A stretch of DNA of 64,000 bases from Onchocerca lupi (Eukaryota > Nematoda > Chromadorea > Rhabditida > Onchocercidae), in assembly GCA_028564675.1 (NCBI GenBank), contig JAOVVO010000066.1, forward strand, positions 124,001 through 188,000, read 5' to 3'. Positions 24,920 to 34,839 of this stretch are shown one piece after another. The notes beneath the pieces are model-generated. The model was given only the letters and a program-made list of their open reading frames with translations. It searched no databases and was not told the origin of the DNA. Position 1 is the first letter of the stretch. Every line of letters starts with the position of its first letter. The position numbers and the translations under genes are program-made.

Positions 24920-27175
24920 CTATGAACCATCGATTTCCATATCAGCATTATCCTGTACAATAGTATCTATTTCCGTAATATTCATTATGGAAAATGGCGA
25001 ATTAGCGCTTTGGGTAATCATCTCATTCGAGCAATTCTCCGATTCTATTGTGTGTGTATCATCTGGGAAAGTAATCAAACCTAAAAAGAAAAAAAGCATC
25101 TACATCCAAAAACAATATTCTTCGCTTTTAGAAATGTCCGAAAACTTTTTACTGAAAAACAGAAGATTAATTTTTACCATTATCATTGGACACGTATTCT
25201 ACTGCATCTTCAGCATCAATTTCTTTGATCCGTCCAATCATCGCTGGATTATCATAAGACATGGGCGGCACATAAGGTACTACAGCCATGGATAAAGAAC
25301 TGAAAAGGTAAATTCAAAAGTTTAAGGATTTTCGAATCTTCAGAAGCGCTATTTAAAAAAAAAAAAAAAAAAAAAATGGATAAGTGCAATTCCGAATAAT
25401 AATCGATTTAAAAGTCTTCACTAGATTGGTCATAGAGAGTTTTGCATGTTTCCTAATAAAAGCTTCTAATCTAAGTGACAATTTAGATTCAGTGACTTAG
25501 GAACGAGATGAAAAATGAAATAGAGAAGCCTGAAGAGATAAATGAGTCGGTACATGCAACCTATATTCGTGAAATTCATACGACGTTGAAAGCAAAAACA
25601 GAAAAGAAATACTTCATACTGACAAGAACACGAACAAGGTGTCTTACAAAAAAAAGAAAAGAAAAAAAGAAAAAAAAAATGAAGACTTGCAAATAACTTG
25701 GCGAAATATTGAAAAAAGCACTTGTCAATTGTAATAGGTGGCGTTTTAAATTCTTGCTCAATATACTTCCGTAGCCTTTCATCTAGAATCAGCAATGCAT
25801 CATCTTTTTCGATATCTTCTTCACCAGTATCATCTGAGTCACTAAATCATGAAAAAATAAATAATAGAACTTGTCTGAAAAGATGCTGGTCATATTTCAA
25901 GAAAATATGGCTACAATGGAAATAACCTCTGACGACAGTGAACAGAAAATCTTGACATGAAATAAGGCTCCCAAAAACTTATAAAGATAGTGCACTCCTA
26001 TTTAATGATAGAAAAATTACACTGAAAAATAGATACCTATCCTTGGAATCCAAAACCGACGGACCAGGATCGCCTGATATGTGGAAATTTTCTAAACGAG
26101 CACTAACTTTTTCCATTCTTCGTTTACACAGCGGCGCATCATTCTATAAATAACTGTTATTTATACAGCGCATATCACTATGCAGTAAAAATTGTAACTT
26201 ATGAATTTTTCAAGACAATTTTTTCGCTATTTTTTCACCATACAATTTTATCGAATAATGATTCAATCCAAAATGCTTAAGTTCATCTTACGCTTAATTA
26301 CTTGGTGATATACGCTGTAAAATAAAAATTTTTGTATTCAAAATGGCAAAGCATTCAGCAGGGAAGAATTATCAATGAATTTCATGAGAAAGTTGCGACT
26401 AATGAATTCAGTGCACATTAATTCAGAGATATGCATCTGCAAAGTTCATTTAAATTTCAGGAAAAGCCTACTTCGCAAAGCGAACGACGTTTTCGATAAT
26501 TATTTTTCAAATTTCCAATTTGTTGATCTGGGCAATTTCTTTGCTCAAATGCTATTCCATGTTCCTCATTAATTTCCATTTCGATCTAAAAATAACCTCA
26601 TAGAGATTTTATAGTAAAAATAGGAGCAATCTCCAAATAGACACGGCCATTATAAATATATCAAAAGGGGAAAGGTTGAAAGGGAAAGGAGAATATAATA
26701 TAAATGAATATAAGATGAATATGAAAAAAATAGAGAGAACTGGGAGACGAATGAAAATGTAAATTTCTATTCCTCCCACGTAGTGATGTTAGCAAACCAA
26801 ATAATTAGCTGCACCAAATGTTCAAATTAGAACTTTATTCATTGGGGAGACCAAGGCGAATGAGAGAGATTTCAGAGGACATCCTATTAAATTTCATCCA
26901 ATTCCTGCACTTTTTTTTTTGGACATCTGTGCCTATGAGCAAAAGATCTCGCAAACGTTTTGAATACTTCCTATTCAAGCAAGATGATAAATTCTATAAG
27001 AAGTGTAAAAAATGAACCAAAATACCGTATCTGTAATGACATTTGACTGCACATTTTCTCCGAAACAATGATGCTTCGCTTGATTCTGATGTGATAGGTC
27101 TATTGGATAAGCACTGCTACAAAAGTTAGCATTTGTAAATAAATTCAGATAAGCGTCCGATGATGGTGCTGTCAT
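24920..27175 (-). CDS. Acidic protein of unknown function, conserved-looking
   Basis: Five exons with consistent phase: 27026-27175, 26037-26143, 25722-25841, 25178-25299 and 24920-25062, giving 213 residues. No signal peptide or membrane segment. The centre is charged and helical: CKRRMEKVSARLENFHI, then a Ser/Asp/Glu-rich stretch (SDSDDTGEEDIEKDD), then ALLILDERLRKYIEQEF and a basic/proline patch. A segment VVPYVPPMSYDNPAMIGRIK follows, and an acidic tail ends MEIDGS. The layout (basic helix, acidic linker, amphipathic helix) suggests a protein-interaction adaptor, but I do not recognise the family and give no function. An acceptor TTTTTCAG lies 4 bases before the ATG (spliced-leader site). 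Confidence 0.75.
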
Positions 27176-28463
27176 CGATCTGAAAAAAATAAAGGAAATG
27201 TTGCTTCATCGGGAGTAAAATATGAGCAAATGCGACTGTGAAATTATCATGATATCTGATTCCGATAATGCTAACCACCACAGCTTTACAGAAAGGCAAT
27301 CAAGAACTTGAATAAATCTGCCTTAAAATCAATGAGGATAACAGAGAAATAGTTCGCGTTTTATTTTGATTGGAAGGAAATTATCAGAGCAATTAATGTC
27401 ACACAAATTATCAATTCAAAAATTAATGGCGTCAGAGAACGAAGAGAAGTGATCGACAATTAGAGAATCCTGTGAACGAAATCAACCAACCAGACCACCA
27501 ACCGGAAAACCGAAATAACCAACCTCACTCCGAAATTGAAATACACATCTTACCACCCATTTCTCTTTTAACAACTAAAGAATTTTCAGGAGAAATCTCG
27601 AACATCCCTCCTCCATTGTAGTTCTCTTTTCTTGTTCTCCTGCAACAGCCTCTCATTATATCATGCTATTTCTCATCCGGTCGCTCCTCCCCAAGAAAGA
27701 AGACAGCTCGATAGGTCGAGAATTGGTAATATGCTATTTGTATTCCAAGGAACTGCTTATCTAAATGGATTAGATACATAAGAGTAGAAAAAAGCAAAGT
27801 TAGGTGTACTATGATCTAAGGTCAAGAGATGATTTGACCTCAATCAACTTTGTTATTCCAGTCCGGCCTACAAACATTCACTTTGTCGAACATCCCTGCA
27901 GGAATGCAATTTTTGCAAAGGTTGCATACACGTATTATCACGTGACGAGATCCATATGAATTAAAATCCAGGTGATTCAATCTCAAGATCTTTTAAATTC
28001 ATCCCCGTAGGCAGTATCTCCAGCAGACAAACGTAATCAGTGATTACGCGCCATCACTAAATATTGCTGATATCTGCCCGTCCTTCATGTTAATTAACTA
28101 AATTGTTTTCATCACTGAAATGAAGAAGTTTATTCGACGGGTGGAGTAGAAATTTGCTTTTGAAATATACTGGAAAGTTGGTAAGATCAAAATGAAACAT
28201 TTAACTTCATTAACAAATAATAACATCCAGCGTATGATAAAAATGATAAAAAGTACCATTGTGATGATAGAAAACAGCGCCATTGTGGAAAAAGCAATTT
28301 GTGAAAGAATCTGTGAAATTTGAATATTTACTGGAAATTATGAAAGTTTGAATTTCGGAATTGCAAATGAACCTATAAATATTGTTCAAAAATTCCACCG
28401 CCAGTTATTCGATATATTTTTAATAGCCAGAACAGTTGTTTGCGATATTTGCCGTTTAATGCA
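27176..28463. other. Divergent intergenic region
   Basis: Lies between two divergently transcribed genes (left on minus, right on plus), so it should hold both promoters. No exon seen; part of 27480-27720 is pyrimidine-rich and less AT-rich. No specific motif can be named. Confidence 0.4.
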
Positions 28464-30736
28464 ATGTCGTTGGTTGCAATTTTTGTCGTGCTGCTTGTTG
28501 CAGCTTTCGCGTATTTTAACTTTACCAAGGTACACCAAATAAACTGTCCTTATTTTATTCAGTCTTACTAGGCTCGATCTCTGGATGGGATCGGTACTGC
28601 TGGCTATCTTGTCGCAAGTTGTAATTTTTGCTGTTTTGATAATCAAGTTGATAACTTTTAGATAATGTGCAGCTATTCCTGAAACTTTGTTGAAGTCGTG
28701 GAGACATTACATGTTAAGATTAGATGGTTTCATCCAAAATTAACCTAACCAATAGCCAATTGATAAAATTCGACTTAGTGAGAACCTCTCTCAAGTACAT
28801 TTCTCGGCCTAGAGTGGAGACAAATTCAAGATATGGATGACAATGACCTTTCGACCTCTATAATATGAAGCTTTCATCTATTTGTTACAATATGAATAAC
28901 TTCTCACTGTATTATGAGTTCATGAAATAAGCAATTCAAAAAAATAATCTCTGAACTTTCAGTTCAGTGGATCAATTGAGAATATTTTAGAGATAAGCCT
29001 ACTTCATAATTTCTGAATTATTTTAGCTTCAACGAGAAGCTATTGGAGTGAAGTCAGAGAGCGTTACGCCATCTACCACTGTGATGCAAGAAGAGGTGGC
29101 TGTGTTGATAATGCTTGATCAAATTGTTAGAAAAACTAAGCTAACAATACGCTGTTTATTTTGATCTTGACCTTTTACTTGTTCAATGGGTCAAGCCTTT
29201 TTGGAAGATGCAATCACGATAAGAACATTGTTTTCTGTCTGCAATAATGCTAAGTTTGGATAATGCACGAGACGATGAGCTTTTGCAACCGAATTTTTCA
29301 GTCAAATTCATTACATCTTCTTTTTGTTTTGTGTTTAATTATTGCTTAGAATTTTTTTCTGCAGATTGCACCAAAAAAACCCACAGGACCAGAATTGCCT
29401 GCTAAACTTGAACAACCAATTCCACCGCCCCCAGTCCTTCCGCCACCGCCACCGCCACCGCCTTCGCCACCGCCACCAGCACCGGCACCGGAACCGCCAC
29501 TGATACCACCACCGGCACCGTCACCGGAACAGCCACCGGCACCGTCACCGGAACAGCCACCGGCACCGCTGGCGGAAACTCCACAGCTCTCGGCACCGCC
29601 ACCGCCACCACCGCCTCCATCATCATCATCTGCTTCTACTGAACCTTCCCCAGCAGCTTCATCGCTATTATCTTCATCTCCTGCACTAGAATCTGAACCA
29701 CCAAAAAAATCGGATCAACCATCTCAACCAGAAGTATCGGATATTTCGCCAGTGACTGATGCACAAACTGCAAGGGTAACGTGATGTTCGAAAAGTGATA
29801 ATGATAAAACTCGGAATAAGGACGAAATTCTTATGAAGAAATTAAAAATTCTTAGTTCTATGATCATTTCATCCGAAATTTTAGGAATTGATATTATCTA
29901 CACCGGTTGTGCCAACAAGCAGTCCAGTAAGGTCTTGGTTATCTATCTTGTTTACATTGAATACAATACAAGCAAGCAACACCATATTGATTAATAAATC
30001 GAAATTTCATAAAATTTTTTGTTATCGAATATCTCATTCATATCCATTTTGCATATCATATCGAATCAAGAATTTTAAAAAAACAATTGATATTTCACAA
30101 CTTTGAAATACTTTTATTAGCAAAACAGTAGAAGAATAGAATTGATTGCAGTGGGATTCCAGCAACAGATTCCAAGGCATCATCTGCAGATTCCAAAGTT
30201 AAGGCCAAAAAAAAGAAGAGAAGTTAGAGTTCTGCTCCCTGCTAATTTTTCTTTTTCGCCACTTTTTGCAAAATCAATTGAAGTGGCCCTATTAATTGTT
30301 TCTTTTCTTTTCGATTGAGATATCAAATTATTAACATAGTTCTAAAACCTGAAGTCTCACTTGCATAATTTCTCCAAAAGAATTCTGTTCCGAATTTTTC
30401 TTCTGTATTTCTAATAAGCAATGTTTTTTTGCAGGCAAGAAGAAGAAAGGATCCAAGAAAGGTATATTTTAGACAATCTTGTATGATTACCTTTCAATAG
30501 TTGTAATCAACGGATCTTGTGATAGCTTATCACATCTACTTCAGACAAGAGAGATTACTGCTATTTGAGCCTAGCAAAACTTTAAAAAGCAGAAATCCTT
30601 CAGTTTTTTCTGTTTTCGTAGCAGTAATATGCTTGGTAAAAATCCATGAAGAATAGCTCGAAATCTCAATTATCAAATGATCGCCAATTAACTCACTTAT
30701 AATTGATTTAAAATTTCAGGCAAGAAGAAAGTATGA
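28464..30736 (+). CDS. Membrane-anchored proline-rich protein with lysine-rich tail
   Basis: Seven exons: 28464-28529, 29027-29095, 29365-29775, 29885-29931, 30152-30222, 30435-30461 and 30720-30736, giving 235 residues in phase. The first exon is a hydrophobic leader or anchor (MSLVAIFVVLLVAAFAYF), then a short linker, then a 137-residue exon dominated by proline. Within it are polyproline runs, two copies of APSPEQPP, and a Ser/Pro/Glu-rich half. The final small exons encode a nearly pure Lys/Gly/Ser tail (SKKKKGSKKGKKKV). The protein could be a type II or signal-anchored membrane protein with a disordered region and a basic end that could bind acidic lipid, nucleic acid or SH3/WW partners (inference only). 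The last two coding exons are only 27 and 17 bases. No family recognised. An acceptor-like TTTAATAG lies about 35 bases before the ATG. Confidence 0.7.
29426..29616 (+). repeat. Degenerate CCG/CCA proline-codon repeat
   Basis: Within the proline-rich exon the DNA is an imperfect triplet tract of CCG, CCA and GCA units. It includes a tandem duplicate around 29510-29570 coding APSPEQPP twice. It is locally GC-rich in an otherwise AT-rich window, so length polymorphism between isolates is likely (inference). Confidence 0.75.
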
Positions 30737-31007
30737 ACGATTGACACAGAAAGAGAAGAATCCTTTTTTTTTTTTTTTGATTTCTTTGTAAATAATTAAT
30801 ACAAAAAACTGACGTACATTACTCACTTCAGGATGTATATTCATGAATTATCATGCATCAATAAAAATTGCTTTCGGAAAAGTTTTTCATTTAGCATAGA
30901 TGAAAGTTGGCTGTCGAAAAGAAATAATTCACGCTTCAAGCTTTGCTGAGAAATCCTCTTAGAATCTCTGCTCATAACGACAAGATGGTAAGAGTGCAGC
31001 TTAGAAT

Positions 31008-31046
31008 GGTACCTGTTGGTATTTTCGGGTAACATTTGATAGCATG
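31008..31046 (+). repeat. Short copy of the LTR 3' end plus adjacent sequence
   Basis: A stretch containing CTGTTGGTATTTTCGGGTAA and running through AACATTTGATAGCAT repeats, with a few mismatches, the sequence at 31536-31572. That second copy spans the 3' end of the LTR-like element and the bases after it. Upstream of this piece the two regions no longer resemble each other, so it is a truncated second junction copy. Confidence 0.6.
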
Positions 31047-31096
31047 GGAATGGTACCTGCTGTCGGAAAAATCCGAAAATTAATATAAACAAGGGG

Positions 31097-31687
31097 TGTT
31101 AAATGTCATGAAGCGCTAATTTCAAATGCACCAACAGGCCGATAACATTAGGGTAAACATGTCTGCCGCCAAACGCTCCAACTAAGAGGTAAACAAAGCA
31201 AGATCCAGAAGGAGGGATTCCGAAAGGATATATAAGGATCGGATTTGGAGCAGAAATATATTCTTATTTCACTATCAGTCAACGAGCGCCTGCGTTTCTA
31301 CAACAGTCTTCTACAAGGGTTTTCTACCGACATTATTGTACAACCACCCCAGCAACAATCGATTCCAATCAACAAAAGGGACACAAAAATCTTCTGTTCT
31401 ATGAGCAACAAGGGAAAGAGACACAGTGATTATCTATTTGAATGCTTTCGAATAATTCTTGGTTCGTAATTGTCCCCTATTTAATAAATATCTTTTTCTA
31501 ACAGGAATTGTCATAGTCGCAAAAATATTTTCAAGACACCTGCTGGTATTTTCGGGTAACATTTGTTAGCATCAGAAAATATGACATGACTCAACCAGTT
31601 GATGACAGGCAATTAGAATTCGAATACATAATTAGAAGATTCGTAAATAGGGCAAAGGACACATGTCCCTTCAATTCCATTTTCTAA
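31097..31687 (+). mobile_element. LTR retrotransposon remnant: LTR, primer-site-like region, start of gag-like frame
   Basis: 31097-31561 (465 bp) begins TGTTA and ends TAACA, a perfect 5-bp inverted terminus typical of LTRs. It has a TATA-like TATATAA at 31229-31235 and AATAAA at 31483-31488, in promoter-then-polyadenylation order. Immediately after it is TTTGTTAGCATCAGA, which resembles a primer-binding/leader segment. An ATG at 31586 opens a 33-codon frame stopping at 31685-31687, with a polar, gag-leader-like composition. The rest of the element is missing: no reverse transcriptase or integrase is present. No target-site duplication was seen. The Bel/Pao class is a guess from the leader sequence. 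Confidence 0.5.
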
Positions 31688-31753
31688 GATCATTCTCAAT
31701 GTCTCATATTAATTGCCCCTTACTTTTAGTAGTACAATTAAACTGCACAACAG

Positions 31754-31826
31754 GGTCTTGTGGTGTAGTGGTTATCACGTCTGCTTCACACGCAGAAGGT
31801 CGCCGGTTCGATCCCGGCCAAGACCT
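31754..31826 (+). tRNA. tRNA-Val (anticodon CAC)
   Basis: A 73-nt cloverleaf. The acceptor stem GGTCTTG pairs with CAAGACC; the D arm is TGGTGTAGTGGTTATCA. The anticodon stem TCTGC/GCAGA encloses loop TTCACAC with anticodon CAC, and the T arm CCGGTTCGATCCCGG carries the standard TTCGA loop. A- and B-box internal promoter sequences are in the expected places. No intron. The sequence closely matches metazoan tRNA-Val. Confidence 0.95.
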
Positions 31827-32227
31827 ATATGTTATATCGCGATTCTGCACGACTCGTGCATTTTTCTGTCTCAGGATATTTGAAGTTACCATTGAATTTC
31901 AAATGCAAGATATTGTTTTTGATTTAGGAAAACTTCATATTAAACTAGTGACTGATACTTTGAAACTTGAAACTATCACTGGGATTCAAAGTGGGGAACA
32001 TTTGCCAATGAATAATTCAAATTTATTTATGATTCTCTTAGATTTAAAATAAATATTAGGGTTTGACATTGGATAAATTAACATATGCAATAAGAATTTG
32101 CAAAAGTAAAGCCATGATGAAACATCTAAATACAAAGGAAAATAGACAAATCACTGCCTTGGCAGATCTTCTTGAATTTCTTTTTTTATTAAATAAAAAT
32201 TAGATCCGTTTTAGATTTCGCATGCTC
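31827..32227. other. Intergenic, no gene seen
   Basis: A plus frame crossing the tRNA (31663-32052) is an accidental reading of tRNA and flanking DNA. Nothing else was found. Confidence 0.4.
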
Positions 32228-32598
32228 TTATGCCGATTCAGCATCTAACAACTCATCCTTTTCGGTTTTGGTCAAAAAAATATGATGGATCCGCGCACCT
32301 CTAAACGGACTTCCATATATGCTAACATTGTGCTGAGAAGTAGTCAGTTTCCAATTAAACGAACATACATCCTTAATAAATGATTGGATATCTTGCATTA
32401 AATTCATTTTAATCATCTGCAAATGATGATCTTGCAGGAATTGCAAAAATCAAGGATATCAAAGCAATAACACCATTATAACATGATTCATAACAATTTC
32501 GGCTTGTGTGAACAGAACCGTCCCAAGTGAGTTTATTTTGAACTGCACAGTGTTGCTGAAGCAAAGTTAGAAAAATAAGAAAATTTAGAAATTTAACG
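32228..32598 (-). CDS. Possible 3' exons of a short gene, unrecognised
   Basis: Two minus-strand exon candidates with matching phase. One starts after GCTTCAG near 32595 and reads VQFKINSLGTVLFTQAEIVM before a GT donor. The other begins after TTTGCAG near 32419 with MIKMNLMQDIQSFIKDV, contains VSIYGSPFRGARIHHIF and stops at 32228-32230. Composition looks genuine, but the 5' exons were not found between here and the centrin-like gene that ends at 33017, so the gene may be incomplete, decayed or misread. No family recognised. Confidence 0.35.
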
Positions 32599-33016
32599 AA
32601 GAAAATTAACAAAGAAAAATCATTACAAAGAAATTACACTATATACAGTAGAAATTAGATACAATTTCTGAGAAATTCAAAAAACTTTGGAAGATTAGAA
32701 TATTGATCAAAAACGGGAATAATGAGAGAAAATGAAATAGACTCAAAAAACCAGCTGAGTTGATAGAAAACATTGAATATTGTTAAATAATATAACGAAA
32801 GAAAGTTAAGTAAGATCTAAACATTTGTCTGAACAATGAAGCACAACAGGTTAACTATCTGGATGGATGACTCCAAGATTCCAGTATTGCGGATCAAAAA
32901 TGTGAAACAAAGTACAGTGAAGACAAAAAACATAATAACAGTATTTAATTTTAGAAATACTAAGTGGAAAAAGTTAAATATTTTCAAATCAATCAGCAAC
33001 ATTCACCAGGAGTCAA

Positions 33017-34352
33017 TTAATAGAGTGAAGTTTTCTTCATTACAGCATAAAAATCATTTTCACAAACATTACCATTACCACGAGTATCAGCTTCCAAAAT
33101 CATTTCCTATAAAATATAAAAACTTGAGAAATAGTAATTAAAACTCGAGATCTCTTGCCAAACGAACGATAAGAAATTCAACTAATTGATAAAAACTTAT
33201 AAAGCTATTTTGTCTGATTATTCAACATCTTAGTGGCATACAGATATAACATCTATCCAAGTAATTATCTAAGCGTATGAAGAACGATTAATAATCTTAT
33301 TTTTTGTTCTATAAAACAAATTTATAATACCAACTGCTTAATTATCAACTGCAATAGTGAAATCAATTCAATAACAATCAAATAATGAGCAAAATCAACT
33401 CGCGTCTTTTATGAAAAAAAGTAATTTAAGGATTGAATTTCACATGAAGTGCACTTTCTAAAGTGCAGACAAGTATTTTGCTTTTAATTGCAACGATGAA
33501 TAAGGCTTCTGAAAAAATTGTAAAGATTATCAATCAGACAGAAAACTGAAGTGATTTCCTGGTACCATTGAGTTAACTTACTTTTAGTTGGTCTTCTGCT
33601 ATTGTTTCACCCAGTTCTTCAGCAACTCTTCGCAAATCATCAATTGTGATATATCCTTTGAGATCACAATCAAACAATTCAAAAGCAGCATGCATTTCGC
33701 TAATTCCATTACGTTCATCTAACTTTTCGCTCAATAAATCACTCAGTTCTTCAAATGTGACTTTATCTGAAATAGCAGAATAAGTATCATAAATTGGCAA
33801 ACTGAAAAAATCTTTCTTAAATACCAAAGCGAATATTACAATGTTCTTAACTAGTAAGGAAGGACATGGAACATTTATCGTTTTTGTTTGTACATAAAGA
33901 AGTACCACATCTTTTAAATTTCATTCTGCACATTATTTGATTTCACAAAGACAAAATACCTTTTTGTTGTTTGCCATTTTCTTCAATTTTTGCTGTTAAA
34001 ATTCGTATTTCATCATTTCGTGGCTCAAAACCAAGTGATCGAAGAATAGTCTGAAATAAAACGATTTCTTATGGTAGCCATTTTCGTTTTCAAAATCCAA
34101 TAAGTATCTTATTGAAGTTCGACTAGAGCTTTTTATTTCCATAAGAATTATTCTCTTTCCCAAGGATTGACAATGATGTAATCTAATACATAATACTCAA
34201 AAAAAAAAGCTAACTTTGAGATTTTTGATGGATGTTGCTCCAGTACCTTCCGGATCACATTTTGAAAATGCTTCCAGCAATTCTCGCCGTGAATATTCGC
34301 TGATTGTTCGCTGAGATGTTGCTGCACATTGCGAATTATCGACATTAGCCAT
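33017..34352 (-). CDS. Centrin-like EF-hand protein
   Basis: Small calcium-binding protein of the calmodulin/centrin family; centrins act at centrioles and basal bodies and in nuclear export and repair complexes. Four exons: 34215-34352, 33960-34050, 33582-33766 and 33017-33106, giving 167 residues, the usual centrin size. Evidence: SRRELLEAFSKCDPEGTG, LRSLGFEPRNDEIR (the centrin helix between hands 1 and 2), ELFDCDLKGYITIDDLRRVA with ELGE after it, and the exact centrin C-terminus KKTSLY. EF loops 1 and 2 are poor: loop 1 lacks the terminal acidic residue, and loop 2 (EENGKQQKGDK) has lost canonical ligands and spacing. Loops 3 and 4 (DCDLKGYITIDD, DTRGNGNVCEND) are nearer the consensus but end in Asp. 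Calcium binding is probably weak or C-terminal only (inference). The start at 34352 follows TTATTAG one base upstream. Confidence 0.85.
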
Positions 34353-34839
34353 ACTAATAACAACCAATTGATCTCTGTTCGTGTTTCTTAATTGGGCTAA
34401 TTTACCAGATGCAGACAAATATCGTGAACTTGACCTCGTTATGCATATAATTCACCATTTTTCCTTTGCTAAGTCCGGAATTAGATAATTTACTTGATCT
34501 TATCTAGCCGTCCTTGTATGCAAGGGCACAAAAATTTGAAATAAAATAAAATAAGACTTAATGCGTCAATCGAAGTCAAGAAAACTAAATTAAATTGAAC
34601 CAAATTATCCGACCACCCAACCTTAGCCCTCCATCAAAGTGACAAAATGATATCCCCTTTGTTTTGTTGGATGCTCAAAGTTAAATATCACGCCCACTCA
34701 CGACAATTCATCTCATTACACAATCGATGATGTCTCATCTGTCTATTTGTAGGTTATCGAATGGAAATAGTAGATTTCTTGGTGTCAGCAAAGCTGTTCG
34801 TTACTTTCAGGGTAGCTGAGACTTTTCATTCCAGACTTT

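Noticed and set aside
29402..29629. Val/Ala-rich minus frame
   Set aside because: Shadow of the CCG/CCA repeat of the proline-rich exon on the plus strand.
31663..32052. 129-codon plus frame
   Set aside because: It reads straight through the tRNA-Val gene and the end of the LTR remnant; no splice context or family.
32836..33141. 101-codon plus frame
   Set aside because: Overlaps the last centrin exon in antisense; no splice or family support.
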